Assembly (NCBI GenBank): GCA_035651755.1
Contig: DASRFA010000047.1
Span: 1-64,000, forward strand
Length of the DNA stretch: 64,000 bases
From: DASRFA01 sp035651755
GTDB taxonomy: Bacteria > Desulfobacterota > Binatia > UBA12015
Direction: 5' to 3'
This document shows positions 26,522-36,086 of this stretch, piece by piece; positions within the stretch are counted from its first letter, which is position 1; each line of letters opens with the position of its first letter. The translations under genes were made by a program, and so were the position numbers. The notes beneath the pieces were generated by a model that saw only the letters and a program-made list of their open reading frames with translations, did no database searches and was not told the DNA's origin.

Positions 26522-27793
26522 TCAATGACTGGCAGCGATCATCGCGGCGACGGTGAACCACTCCTGGTTCGTCCCCGACTTCGCGCCCTGGTTGAAGTAC
26601 CAGCCCTGCTCACCCGGGAAGCGGGGACTCGGGAGGCTCGCCTTGGTCGCATGCACCAGCTGCATGTCGACCATGATGATCGCCGGCAGGAAGCCCATCT
26701 CGTCCTCGTAGGTGGTTTCCGCACCCGGGAAGGCCTGCTTCCGGAAGCTGAAGTCGTTCACCCACACCTTCCAGAGGTTTCCGGCCCGGTCGAAGATGTC
26801 GGAGTAGAGAACCGCGTAGCTCTCCTTGTCGATGAAGATGATGCGCTTCGAGTACGCGTACTGCGCAAGCCGCGACGTGCCCTCGACGACGTACACCTTG
26901 CGGGGCTCCCACACGTCGTCAAAGGCGAAGTTGGCTCCGTTCGCCGCCCACTTCACGGGGAAGTTCTGGGCGTGCATGATGCCGAGCATCTCCTTCTCGC
27001 CGAGGAACTTCCAATCCATCCAGGCCGGGCTGCCCGCGTAGCCGTAGTAGCTGTCGACGTCGGTGTCCTGTCCGAAGAGGGCGTCCGAGCGCTGTGCCGA
27101 CGAAAGGCGGCGCACCCGGCGGAGAGTCGGCAGATACAGCCAGGTGTCGTCCTGCTTCTCGATGTCGAGGTAGCGATAGGAGATCGTGCCGACGCCCTTC
27201 AGGTCGAACGGCTCGAGGATCGGGTAGAGGCCCGACTTGTTCTGCACCTTCTCGGCGTTCGGCTCGAGAAGCGGCTTGGGATCCTGGTAGAGCCGGCCGT
27301 CGTAGTTGATCGAACGCAGGTGGTCGAGCAGAAAGTGGCGCTCGACCCCCATCTCCTTCTCGCCGCCGTAGATCGTGCCGGTGTCCGCGTCGAAGTTCCG
27401 GAGGTCGACGTCATCGGTGATGAGCGACTTCCGGTCGTAGTTCCACATGATCTTGTTCGCGACCTGCGGATCGTTCGGATCGATGTTCGGGAACGGCATG
27501 CCGGCGACGTAGCCGCTCATCATGCGGCCGTCCGGCGAGAGCTTGACTTGGCCCGAGTACTTCTCGGTCGCCTCGCGATAGCGGCGCGGGATCTCGATCT
27601 TCTTGTACTCGGCGGTGGTGATCGGCATGCCGTGCTCGACGCACCACTTCACGCCGGGCGAGATCATGTCCTGGATCTGGGACACGTTCGAGGCGTTGAA
27701 CTTCTGCCCCGGCGGGGGCGCGGCCGCGAGCGCGGGCGCCGCAAGCAGCACCGCCGACAGGACGAGCGAAAAGCGGAGCCTTCCCTTGATCAT
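26522..27793 (-). CDS. DUF1329 family envelope protein
   Basis: A 423-residue protein with a clear signal peptide (MIKGRLRFSLVLSAVLLAAPALA). The rest matches the DUF1329 family, a LolA/LolB-like half-barrel thought to carry lipids or hydrophobic molecules in the periplasm. Recognisable segments include KYSGQVKLSPDGR, YRYLDIEKQDDTWLYLP and RRVRRLSSAQRSD. DUF1329 genes often stand beside MMPL-type RND transporters and YCF48 proteins, both of which are upstream here. The usual DUF1302 outer-membrane partner is absent from the window. GGAGG precedes the ATG. Confidence 0.9.
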   Translation of the reverse strand: MIKGRLRFSLVLSAVLLAAPALAAAPPPGQKFNASNVSQIQDMISPGVKWCVEHGMPITTAEYKKIEIPRRYREATEKYSGQVKLSPDGRMMSGYVAGMPFPNIDPNDPQVANKIMWNYDRKSLITDDVDLRNFDADTGTIYGGEKEMGVERHFLLDHLRSINYDGRLYQDPKPLLEPNAEKVQNKSGLYPILEPFDLKGVGTISYRYLDIEKQDDTWLYLPTLRRVRRLSSAQRSDALFGQDTDVDSYYGYAGSPAWMDWKFLGEKEMLGIMHAQNFPVKWAANGANFAFDDVWEPRKVYVVEGTSRLAQYAYSKRIIFIDKESYAVLYSDIFDRAGNLWKVWVNDFSFRKQAFPGAETTYEDEMGFLPAIIMVDMQLVHATKASLPSPRFPGEQGWYFNQGAKSGTNQEWFTVAAMIAASH

Positions 27794-27874
27794 CTTCCCT
27801 CCGGATCCTGCCGGATCGGATGGATCCATCCGGCGGGCGACATGAGCCCAGCTACAACGCGCCGGCCTCGAGAG

Positions 27875-28405
27875 TCAACGCGCGGCATCGAACAGCAAGT
27901 CCGCATAGTACAGCAGGTTCAGTCCCACAAGGACGACGGCGTCACCGCCCTCGCGCCGCGCGTAAGCGGACGTTCCGGTCGGCGTGCGGTCGCCGACCAC
28001 CAGCATGACACGTCTGCCGTCTTCGCCAACTACCGTGATGCGAAGGGTCGGGTGCTGGAAGCCGAACGCGGGATCGTTCGCATCGCCCTCGAACCGCTCG
28101 CCGATGCCGACGGCCAACAGCTGTTCGTTGAAGGCGTCGAGCAGCCCGGCCGGGATCGCTCGGCCGGCGGGCGCCGTGACGCGCCAGCCGCCGTCCTCGC
28201 GGCGCTCCCAGGCGACGACATCCTCTCCTCGGCGGAGCTCGACGAGCTGGACCGGCGCCGGGATGTCACCCGGGCTCGCGCTCGCCGCCGGCCGGTCGCG
28301 ATCCCGCATCGCGAGCTCGCTCGCGTGACGCGGCGTCCCCGCGACGTAGATCGCGCCGAAAGCAGCCGCGACGAGCCAACAGAGCGCCGCGCGCCCCCAC
28401 GTCAT
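27875..28405 (-). CDS. DUF4340-like membrane-anchored protein
   Basis: A 176-residue protein with an N-terminal membrane helix (about 5-23). It is followed by a domain with VQLVELRRGEDVVAW, WRVTAPAGRAIP and a C-terminal ARREGGDAVVLVG segment, which resembles DUF4340 proteins found with GldG-type genes. Its ATG overlaps the stop of the GldF-GldG fusion as ATGA, so it is coupled to the ABC system. The role is probably as a periplasmic auxiliary of that transporter; the substrate is unknown. Confidence 0.8.
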   Translation of the reverse strand: MTWGRAALCWLVAAAFGAIYVAGTPRHASELAMRDRDRPAASASPGDIPAPVQLVELRRGEDVVAWERREDGGWRVTAPAGRAIPAGLLDAFNEQLLAVGIGERFEGDANDPAFGFQHPTLRITVVGEDGRRVMLVVGDRTPTGTSAYARREGGDAVVLVGLNLLYYADLLFDAAR

Positions 28406-30510
28406 CCGGCGATCCTCCGCCGCAGGAGAAGCGCCGCGGCGACGAGCGCGCTTGCAGCGGGCAGCACGCCGACCCCGATCCAGAGCGCCGTCCGCGCCTG
28501 CCCGGCGCTCAGGAAGAACTGCTGGCGCCCGATCTCCTTCCGCCGCGTCCGGAGCGCGATCAGATCGTCGTCGCCCGCGAGCCAGCTCGCGGCGTTCAGG
28601 ACGAAGTCGCGGTTGCTCAGGAAGTCGATGAAGCCGTTCGACGCGAAGTCGGCGTCGCCGACGACCACCAGACGCGACGGCCGGCCGCCCTCGGCCGAGG
28701 TCCACTCGCGGGCGGCCGCGACGTCGAGCGGCCCCGCGACGTCGCGCGAGCCGTCGAACGACGCGAAGCCGCGCTCGGCGTAGTCGAGGTCGGTCGTCGC
28801 CCAGCTCCGCTCGCCGCTCTCGAGCAGCGGAACCGCGACCTCGCCGACGCCGAGCGAGCGCGCGAACGAGAGCAGGACGCCGTGGTCGAGCGTGTCGACG
28901 ATCAGGCGAGCGCTCGCCGCTCCCGGCGCGTCCGCACCGCCGCGCTCGGAGGGACGCGCCTCGATCGAGACGCCTTCGCCGCCGTAGAGACGATTCTCGG
29001 GATCGAGCACGACGTCCTGGCGCGGCGCGACGCCGACCGTCGCGAGCCAGGTGGAGAGCTGGGGCGCGGCGAGCGGGTCGAGCAGCGCCAGGAGCCTGCC
29101 GCCGCGGCGCATCCACGCGTCGAGCGCGGCGACCTCGTCGGGCGACCAAGGCTCGCGGCCGCCGATCACGACCAGCACCGTCGGGTCGCCGGGCACGAGC
29201 CGCGACACGCTCGCCGGCCGCACGAGGTCGCCCTCCTCGGAGAGCGCGTTGGCGAGCGCGCTGAACCCGGACTGCCGGTCGTTGTCCTCGGGAGTGCCCT
29301 CGCCGTGGCCCTCGACGAAGCCGATCGCGATCGGCTCCCGGCGCGTGAGGTCGAGCATGGCGCCGACGAGGAGCGCCTCGCGCGGCTGGCTGAACGCCCG
29401 CCGCTTGCCCTCGCTCTCCACGACCACCGCGCCGTACGCGTCCACGCCGTAGCGGCGCGCGATCGCGGGGTTGCGGTTCACGTCGACGACGCGCTGGTGG
29501 ACGCGCGGCGACGCGGCCGCGATCCGCTCGAGGAGGTCGATCGTGGTCGCGTTCGCGGGGTTTCCGGAGCGGACGAACGCGACGAGCTCGACGTCGCGCG
29601 GGAGCCGCTCGACGATGCGCCGGGCGTGCGGCGAGAGCGTGAAGCGCTTCTGGGGCGTGAGGTCGAAGCGGACGTTGTGCCGGTCGCCGAGGGCGGACGC
29701 GAAGGCGAGCGCGACCAGGAAGCCCGCGAGACCGACGACCGTCGGCGCGAGGCGGTTGCCGCGCCACGCGCGCGCGGCGAGGACCTGGAGCGCCGCCGCG
29801 CTCGCGAACGCGACCACGCACGCGAAGTAGACGAAGTCCTGGGTTTCGATCACCCCGCGCGAGAAGCCCTCGAAGTGGTCGAACATCGAGAGGCGCGCGA
29901 GCCACGCGATCGGCCCGGCATCCGGCGACGGCTCGTTCCACGAGAGCACCCAGAGGAGGAGCAAGATCCCGAGCGTCGACATCGCCGCGACGACCTGGTT
30001 GTCGGTCAGGGTCGAGAGGAGCAGGCCGATCGCGACGAACGACAGCGCCATCAGCGCGAGGCCGCCGTAACCGGCGAGGACGGGCGCGATCGGGAACGGC
30101 TGCAGGCGGTAGAGGTAGACGAGCGTGCCGCTCGTCGCGGCGAGGAGCGCGATCGCCGCCGCCGCGCACGCGAGGAACTTCGCGAGGTAGATCTCCGAGT
30201 CGAGGAGCGGATAGGTGAAGAGCAGCTCGATCGTCCCGAGCTTCCGCTCCTCGGCGAAGAGCCGCATGGTGAGGAGCGGCGTCGTCACGAGCAGCACCAG
30301 GCGGATGTCGACGAAGAGCAGCTGGAAGAAGTTCTCGAAGATGTTCTCGCCGAAGCCGAACGTCACGAAGAAGACGAGGTCGGTGTAGAAGTAGTACCCC
30401 GCGAGCAGCAGGAAGAACGTCCCGACGACGTAGAGGAGCGGCTGCGCGAAGAGCCCGTGGAGCTCCTTCGCGAGAAGCGCCCCGATGCGCCGAGCCGAGA
30501 TGCGCGTCAC
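28402..30510 (-). CDS. Fused GldF-like ABC-2 permease and GldG-like auxiliary protein
   Basis: A 702-residue fusion. Residues 1-240 form a six-helix ABC-2 type permease (starts TRISARRIGALLAKELHGLF). After another membrane helix, residues 270-670 match the GldG/ABC-auxiliary domain with a conserved R-F-D-L-T-x-x-x-R-x-T-L-S segment (RFDLTPQKRFTLS). A last membrane helix precedes the basic C-terminus. GldF and GldG are separate proteins in Bacteroidetes gliding systems; homologues in other phyla are export systems of unknown substrate. The GTG start overlaps the ATPase stop as GTGA. Confidence 0.87.
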   Translation of the reverse strand: MTRISARRIGALLAKELHGLFAQPLLYVVGTFFLLLAGYYFYTDLVFFVTFGFGENIFENFFQLLFVDIRLVLLVTTPLLTMRLFAEERKLGTIELLFTYPLLDSEIYLAKFLACAAAAIALLAATSGTLVYLYRLQPFPIAPVLAGYGGLALMALSFVAIGLLLSTLTDNQVVAAMSTLGILLLLWVLSWNEPSPDAGPIAWLARLSMFDHFEGFSRGVIETQDFVYFACVVAFASAAALQVLAARAWRGNRLAPTVVGLAGFLVALAFASALGDRHNVRFDLTPQKRFTLSPHARRIVERLPRDVELVAFVRSGNPANATTIDLLERIAAASPRVHQRVVDVNRNPAIARRYGVDAYGAVVVESEGKRRAFSQPREALLVGAMLDLTRREPIAIGFVEGHGEGTPEDNDRQSGFSALANALSEEGDLVRPASVSRLVPGDPTVLVVIGGREPWSPDEVAALDAWMRRGGRLLALLDPLAAPQLSTWLATVGVAPRQDVVLDPENRLYGGEGVSIEARPSERGGADAPGAASARLIVDTLDHGVLLSFARSLGVGEVAVPLLESGERSWATTDLDYAERGFASFDGSRDVAGPLDVAAAREWTSAEGGRPSRLVVVGDADFASNGFIDFLSNRDFVLNAASWLAGDDDLIALRTRRKEIGRQQFFLSAGQARTALWIGVGVLPAASALVAAALLLRRRIAG

Positions 30511-31469
30511 TCCCGCTCCAGGAGGTCGACGAAGAGGTCCTCGAGCGTCCGGCTCCGCGGGCCCAGCTCGAGCAGCGGCCAGCCGGCGGCGATGCACGCG
30601 CGCGCGAGCTCCGCCGTCACCTGCTCGCGGACGCGGCGGGTCTCCTCGTCGCTCGTCCCCTGCTCGTGCGCGAGGTGCGCGAGCAGCGTGCCGTCGTCGG
30701 CGCGCTCGATCGCGAGCCGGCCGACGCCGCGCACCCCGTCGACCAGAGCCGCGAGCGCGGCTTCCTCGCCGCGCGTGCGGAGGACGAGCTCGCCCGCGCG
30801 CTGCACCTGGCGCCGCAGCGAGTCCACGCGCTCCGCCAGGACCAGCTTTCCCCGATGCAGGATGAGCACGCGATCGCAGACGCTCGCGACGTCGGCGAGG
30901 ATGTGGCTCGAGAGGACGATCGTCGTCCGTCCGCCGAGCGTCGTGATGAGCTGGCGGAGCTCCAGGACCTGTGCCGGGTCGAGCCCGACCGTGGGCTCGT
31001 CGAGCACCAGGACGTGCGGCCGGCCGACCAGCGCCTGCGCGATCCCGACGCGCTGGCGGTAGCCCTTCGAGAGCGTCCCGATCGGGCGATGCAGCACGTC
31101 CGCGAGCCCGCACTCGCGCGCGACCGCCGCGACGCGCTCGTCGCGGCGGGTCGAGTCCGAGATCTTCACGCGCGCCGCGAACTGGAGGAAGCGGCGGACG
31201 GTCGCGTCCGGATAGAGCGGGGCCCGCTCGGGGAGGTAGCCGACCCGCCGCCGCACCTCGAACGGGTCGTCGGCGAGCCGGACGCCGGCGACGGTCGCGC
31301 TCCCGCGATCGGGCGGGAAGAACGCGGTCAGGATGCGCAGCAGGGTCGTCTTGCCCGACCCGTTCGGGCCGAGCAGGCCGACGACCTCGCCCTCGGAGAT
31401 CGTGAACGAGACCGCATCGAGGGCGCGGGTGCCCCCGAACGACTTCGAGATGTCGCGCGCTTCGATCAT
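30507..31469 (-). CDS. ABC transporter ATPase (GldA/NosF-like)
   Basis: A 320-residue ATPase. Walker A is GPNGSGKT (34-41), the signature is LSKGYRQR, Walker B is VLVLDEPTVGLD and the switch His is in SSHIL. A C-terminal region of about 90 residues follows the ATPase domain. It energises the GldF-GldG fusion encoded directly downstream with a four-base overlap. It begins 49 bases after the RND transporter gene, on the same strand, so the ABC system appears inserted between the RND and DUF1329 genes. Confidence 0.93.
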   Translation of the reverse strand: MIEARDISKSFGGTRALDAVSFTISEGEVVGLLGPNGSGKTTLLRILTAFFPPDRGSATVAGVRLADDPFEVRRRVGYLPERAPLYPDATVRRFLQFAARVKISDSTRRDERVAAVARECGLADVLHRPIGTLSKGYRQRVGIAQALVGRPHVLVLDEPTVGLDPAQVLELRQLITTLGGRTTIVLSSHILADVASVCDRVLILHRGKLVLAERVDSLRRQVQRAGELVLRTRGEEAALAALVDGVRGVGRLAIERADDGTLLAHLAHEQGTSDEETRRVREQVTAELARACIAAGWPLLELGPRSRTLEDLFVDLLERE

Positions 31470-31518
31470 CGCGTGGGGGTCGCCGCGCGACGCGTCCGCG
31501 AGCGAGCCTTCGCCAGAT

Positions 31519-34185
31519 CTAGACGGTCGCCCTGCCGCGTGCCTCGGCTGCCGCCTGGGCCTCGGCCGCGAGCCGCTCGCCCTCCTTCACGATGAAGCCC
31601 GGCTTGAAGATCACGAAGAGCACCGGCATCAGCGTCATCGAAGCGATGAAGCTCACCGCCATCCAGAGCGCCAGGAGGAGGCCCATCTCGGCGTCGAAGC
31701 GGATGTTCGAGAACCACCAGATCAGCGTTCCGAACACCATCGTGACGGCCGTGAACGTGACGGCCTTGCCGGACGTGCTGAGCGCCTCGCGCGTCGCCGC
31801 CTCGACGGTGCCCTTGTGCGGCATCTCCTCGATGATCCGGCTCACGATGTAGAGGCCGTAGTCGATGCCGAATCCCAGCCCGACGGTCACGACCGGCAGC
31901 GTCGAGATGTTGATGCCGATTCCCTGGATGCCCATGTAGGCATTGATCGCCAGGTTCGAGAGGAAGAGCGGCGTCAGCATGTAGATCCCGGCCATCCACG
32001 ACCGGTACGTGAAGAGGATGATCACGTACATCGTCGTGAAGCCGAGCACGTTCATGAGAAGGTCGTTCCGCAGCAGCACATCGTTCGCGGCGGCGAGCAC
32101 GCCGATCAGGCCGCCGGCGAGCCGGAACTCCGCCTTCTCCATCGGGTGCGCGGCGATGAACTCCTTCGCACGCTCGATGATGCGCCGGATGTTGTCGCCC
32201 TTGTGGTTCTTCGCGAAGAACGTGACGTGCGCGGTCGTGTAGTCCGACGTGACGTACTTCGCCGTCTCGCTCGGCGGTGATCCCGAGAAGAAGACGAAGA
32301 AGAGACCGCCGACGTCGACCCACGAGTTCGGGATCACGCCCCATTTCGGCTCGAGCTCGTGGAACACCATGTTCACCGCCCGCAGGATGTCGGCGAGCGA
32401 GAAGCTGTAGCCCACGTCCTTGTCGCGCTCGAGGAAGCGCTGGAACTTCTCCATCGTGCGGAGGACCGTCGGATCCTTCATCGCATCCTTGTCGTGGCCC
32501 TCGGCGACGATGATGAGCGGCTCGACGCCGCCGAACTTCTCCTGGATCGACGTGTGCGAGAGGTTGTACGGCGACTCCGGCCAGAGGAGCGGCGACGCGG
32601 CGGTCGGGTCTCCGATCGTGATGTCCTTCAGGAAGAAGACGGAGACCCCGGCCAGAAGGACCCACGCCGACACCGTGACGATCCGGCCGGTGTGCGACAG
32701 CAGCCGGTCCGTGAACCCGATGATCATGTTCCGGAACCAGCCCTTTTCGCGGTGGATGACGACGTCCTTGTCGGGCGCGTTCAGGTAGAAATAGACGATC
32801 GGATTCAGCAGCAGCTCGCTGACCGTGATCGCGAGGATCCAGAACGACGCCGAGATCGCGAGCTTCTGCAGCATCAGGATCGGCACGAGCAGGATCGCGA
32901 GGATGCCGACCGCGTCGGTCATGATGCCCGAGAGCGTCGGCACGAAGAGCTCGGCGAACGCGCCGACGATCGCCTGGTCCTTGTTCCAGCCCGACTTCTC
33001 GTACTCCTCGTAGTAGCGGTCGTGCATCTGCACGGAGTGCGACACGGCGCGAGCGGTGATGAAGAACGGGATCACGAGCGCGAGCGGGTCGAACGGAAGG
33101 CCGATGAGGTGGATGAAGCCGAGGCCCCAGATCGCCGAGATGACGCCGGTGATCGTCGGCCGGAGGGCACCGCGCCAGTCGTGGAAGTAGACGTACAGCA
33201 GGATCCACGTGAGCACCGTGGTGATCAGGAAGATCCACTTCGCCTCGCCGGCATACTCGTAGACCCAGCCGTAGAGGGTCGGCTCGCCTGCGACCGACAC
33301 CTTGAGAGCGGGCTCCGGCAGGGTCACGTCGACGTCGACCTGCTGCTCGCCGCGCTTGAGCGTGAGCTTGACCGATTCCCCGGGGTGATGCTCGCCGATC
33401 GCATGCGCGACGTCGAAGCGGTTCGCGACCGGATGGCCGTCGACCGCGACGACCGTGTCGCCGAGCTGCACCTTCCCGACCGCGGGCGATCCCGCCATGA
33501 CGAGGTCGACGACGGGCGGCGGGAACACTCCCGCCTCGTCCTTGCTGACGAAGCCGACCCCGATCCAGCCGTCGGTGAACGGCTTCGCGGCGCGCTCGCG
33601 CACCTCGTCGAAGATCCGCTTGTAGTCGAGGCGACCCTCGATGAAGTTCGCGCGGAGCAGCGCGGCCTTGTCGTCGAGCGAGACCAGGATGCCGTAGATG
33701 CTTTCGGTGTTGTGGACGGTGTCGCGGATCTCCTGCGCCTTCTCCTCGGTCTTGGGCGGACCGACCATGACGGGCTCGGCGTTCATCAGGCCGCCGGCGG
33801 CGACCTTGAGCGAGCGCGTCGTGCGATGGCCGATCGAGTCGATCTGCGCGTGATTGACGCCGTAGACTTTGTCGACCTCCTCCGTCATCCGGTAGATGCG
33901 CGTCAGCGTGTCGACGTTGAAGATCCCGTTCTCGTTCTCGACCATCACGACGACGTTGTTCGCGCCGCCGAAGGTCCCGGCGTACTGGTTGTGGACCTTC
34001 ATGAACGGGTGGGTCTGCGGCAGCAGGTCGCCGAACGACGTGACGAAGCCCGCCTGGTAGAGCTTGAAGGTGTGGTACGCGAAGAAGGACGTCACGAGGA
34101 AGACGCCGATCATGACCGGGAAGCGGGCCTCGATGAGCTTCCGGCCCAGCCAGTAGAGAGGGGTCTCGTTCTTCACGGGAGTCAC
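31519..34185 (-). CDS. MMPL-type RND transporter with PDZ-like domain in the first periplasmic loop
   Basis: An 888-residue RND-family exporter. A helix at about 22-40 is followed by a periplasmic domain, four to five helices (about 316-480), a second periplasmic domain after FFLKDITIG and a second helix bundle at the C-terminus. This is the two-repeat MMPL plan. Residues 225-290 (AGSPAVGKVQLGDTVVAVDG...) look like a PDZ domain within periplasmic loop 1. MMPL transporters move lipids or hydrophobic compounds. The start is GTG at 34185 with AAGGAGG eight bases upstream. It lies 55 bases after the YCF48 gene. Confidence 0.9.
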   Translation of the reverse strand: MTPVKNETPLYWLGRKLIEARFPVMIGVFLVTSFFAYHTFKLYQAGFVTSFGDLLPQTHPFMKVHNQYAGTFGGANNVVVMVENENGIFNVDTLTRIYRMTEEVDKVYGVNHAQIDSIGHRTTRSLKVAAGGLMNAEPVMVGPPKTEEKAQEIRDTVHNTESIYGILVSLDDKAALLRANFIEGRLDYKRIFDEVRERAAKPFTDGWIGVGFVSKDEAGVFPPPVVDLVMAGSPAVGKVQLGDTVVAVDGHPVANRFDVAHAIGEHHPGESVKLTLKRGEQQVDVDVTLPEPALKVSVAGEPTLYGWVYEYAGEAKWIFLITTVLTWILLYVYFHDWRGALRPTITGVISAIWGLGFIHLIGLPFDPLALVIPFFITARAVSHSVQMHDRYYEEYEKSGWNKDQAIVGAFAELFVPTLSGIMTDAVGILAILLVPILMLQKLAISASFWILAITVSELLLNPIVYFYLNAPDKDVVIHREKGWFRNMIIGFTDRLLSHTGRIVTVSAWVLLAGVSVFFLKDITIGDPTAASPLLWPESPYNLSHTSIQEKFGGVEPLIIVAEGHDKDAMKDPTVLRTMEKFQRFLERDKDVGYSFSLADILRAVNMVFHELEPKWGVIPNSWVDVGGLFFVFFSGSPPSETAKYVTSDYTTAHVTFFAKNHKGDNIRRIIERAKEFIAAHPMEKAEFRLAGGLIGVLAAANDVLLRNDLLMNVLGFTTMYVIILFTYRSWMAGIYMLTPLFLSNLAINAYMGIQGIGINISTLPVVTVGLGFGIDYGLYIVSRIIEEMPHKGTVEAATREALSTSGKAVTFTAVTMVFGTLIWWFSNIRFDAEMGLLLALWMAVSFIASMTLMPVLFVIFKPGFIVKEGERLAAEAQAAAEARGRATV

Positions 34186-34240
34186 GGGCGTTCCTCCTTG
34201 GAGTCCGCGATTCGATCGTCCGCCGTCGCCGGGATCACGC

Positions 34241-35296
34241 TCACGCGGCGATCGGAACCCACGTCTTTCCTCCATCGCGCGTCCGGAGGATGAGGCCGAA
34301 GCCACCCACGAGCCAGCCGTTCTTGGGATCGGCGAAGCTCACGTCGCGCAGCCACGAGAACACCCGCATGCCGAGGTCGGCCGGCTGCCAGGTCTCGCCG
34401 AGGCCGTTCTTGCGCAGCACCTGGCCGGCGGATCCGACCGCCCAGCCCGACCCGTCGGGGAAGAGCTGGACCTCGAAGAGCGGCACCGAGAGCGCGGCGC
34501 CGACGTCGTCGAACGTCCAGGTCGCGCCGCCGTCGGCGGTGATCGCGATCCGGCCGTCGAGGCCGGCCGCGGCGCCGTTGTTCGCGTCGACGAAGTGGAC
34601 GCCGAAGAAGGTCGGAAGGCTGAGCGCATCGACGATCTCGCCGCCGATGAGCGTCTGCTGCTGCTCCTTCCACGTCGCGCCCCCGTCCGTCGTCTTCAGG
34701 ATCTTCCCGAACTCGCCGACGATCCAGCCCGTCTTCCCGTCGATGAACGTGACGTCGTAGAACGACGGGGCCTGCGCGACCGTCTCCTCCTCCGCGGTCA
34801 TGCCGCCGGCGCCTTCCTTGGGCGGCTTGTACTCGGTCGCCTTCCAGGTGGCGCCGCCGTCCTTGCTCTCGACGATCTCCGACCTGTCGCCGACCGCGAT
34901 GACGTGCTCGGGCGTGAGAGCGTGGAAGCTGAACAGGTAGTTCTCGGTGCCGCTCTCCTGCTTGTTCCAGGTCGCGCCGCCGTCGGTCGTCTTGATGATG
35001 GTGCCCCCCTGCCCGACGGCCCAGCCCGTCTTCTCGTCGAGGAGGTCCACCTTGTAGAGCGCGTTGTCCGTGCCGCTCGGGCGGTTCTCCCACGTCCGGC
35101 CGCCGTCGTGCGTGTCGAGGATCTTGCCGCCGTAGCCGACGATCACGACGTGCTCGGGCGTGACCGCCTGGACGTCGTAGAAGCGGTCGGTGATGTAGAC
35201 GCGGCGATCGATGAGCGGCGTCTTCTCGACGTCGCGGTGGCAGGCCGCGAGCGCGAGGATGGGGAGCGCGAGGAGCCACTTGCTTGGCGCGGGCAT
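34241..35296 (-). CDS. YCF48/BNR-propeller lipoprotein
   Basis: A 351-residue protein starting MPAPSKWLL with a lipobox LALAAC. It carries about six YCF48-type blades, each with GWxVGxxGxIxxTxDGGxTW (for example GWAVGQGG and TTDGGATW), forming a beta propeller. YCF48/HCF136 assists photosystem II assembly in cyanobacteria and plants, but in non-photosynthetic bacteria homologues are found beside MMPL transporters, as here. It is probably an outer-membrane or periplasmic partner of the RND protein. The start at 35296 is favoured by AGGAAGG and by avoiding overlap with the upstream gene. Confidence 0.9.
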   Translation of the reverse strand: MPAPSKWLLALPILALAACHRDVEKTPLIDRRVYITDRFYDVQAVTPEHVVIVGYGGKILDTHDGGRTWENRPSGTDNALYKVDLLDEKTGWAVGQGGTIIKTTDGGATWNKQESGTENYLFSFHALTPEHVIAVGDRSEIVESKDGGATWKATEYKPPKEGAGGMTAEEETVAQAPSFYDVTFIDGKTGWIVGEFGKILKTTDGGATWKEQQQTLIGGEIVDALSLPTFFGVHFVDANNGAAAGLDGRIAITADGGATWTFDDVGAALSVPLFEVQLFPDGSGWAVGSAGQVLRKNGLGETWQPADLGMRVFSWLRDVSFADPKNGWLVGGFGLILRTRDGGKTWVPIAA

Positions 35297-35372
35297 CGGG
35301 ACCTTCCTCCCGCGACGCCGCCCACCGAGCGGGAGGCGCGCGCTTTGTGCGTTCGAAGTCGGAGCCGGGGAT

Positions 35373-35867
35373 TCAGCGGTGCTCACGGACACGCTCCGGG
35401 AACCACTTCTCCACCGCGTCGCTCTCGACGAGCTGCTGCTGCTCGATCTTCCATTTGCCGTCTGGGCCGTGGACCAGGGTATAGAGCTCGTACTCGTTGG
35501 CCCCCGTCTGGTTGATGTACTTGTCCGTCGATTTCAGCAGGTTCGGAACGATGGCTTTATCCCCGTCCAGGCGCGCGGGAAAGACCTCGAAGGCGCTGAT
35601 CCGGACGTCGGCGACGTTCATGATGGCCGTCTGCTCCGCGATCCATGCGAGCTTCCCCTGGTCGCGCACCATGAAGGGCGTGAGGCAGTCGTACGCCGTG
35701 CCGTAGTCCCCGTTCTTCATCGCTGTCAGGTAGACGCGCACGAGCTCCTCCGGGGACCGCGCGGCGCCGGCCGACCCGGAGCCTCCGCTACAGCCGACGA
35801 GGACCGCGAGCCCTAGGGCACACGCGATCGTCGCCGCACGAGCCCGGCTTCGCCCCCGTCCATCCAT
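35373..35867 (-). CDS. Small lipoprotein, NTF2/DUF4878-like
   Basis: A 164-residue protein with a signal peptide ending in a lipobox (LAVLVGC). The mature part reads SPEELVRVYLTAMKNGDYGTAYDCLTP and ends with GKWKIEQQQLV, the pattern of NTF2-like DUF4878 lipoproteins. Function is unknown. It is the first gene of the minus-strand lipid-type cluster and divergent from the sigma-54 activator. The ATG at 35867 is chosen; a TTG seven codons upstream has GGGGAAG touching it. Confidence 0.75.
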   Translation of the reverse strand: MDGRGRSRARAATIACALGLAVLVGCSGGSGSAGAARSPEELVRVYLTAMKNGDYGTAYDCLTPFMVRDQGKLAWIAEQTAIMNVADVRISAFEVFPARLDGDKAIVPNLLKSTDKYINQTGANEYELYTLVHGPDGKWKIEQQQLVESDAVEKWFPERVREHR

Positions 35868-36086
35868 GAAGTCTCGCCAGAACGGCAACTTCCCCGATTA
35901 TCGTTTGAGGGTGCGGCTGCCAAGGGACAGCGCGCCGCTCGCGCCACAATTTTGACGACAGACGCGCTTTGATCGTCGCTCGGCGATGGACGCAATCCGT
36001 CCATGCCGCTGGTGACGCCCGCGGAAGCCTCCGACGCCGCAGTGACATTCTGGAAGGCCCGGCGTGACGAGGCCGGCACAAAGCCG

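Noticed and set aside
34241..35296. Photosynthesis-related protein
   Set aside because: YCF48 repeats occur in many non-photosynthetic bacteria beside RND transporters, and no photosynthesis gene is present.
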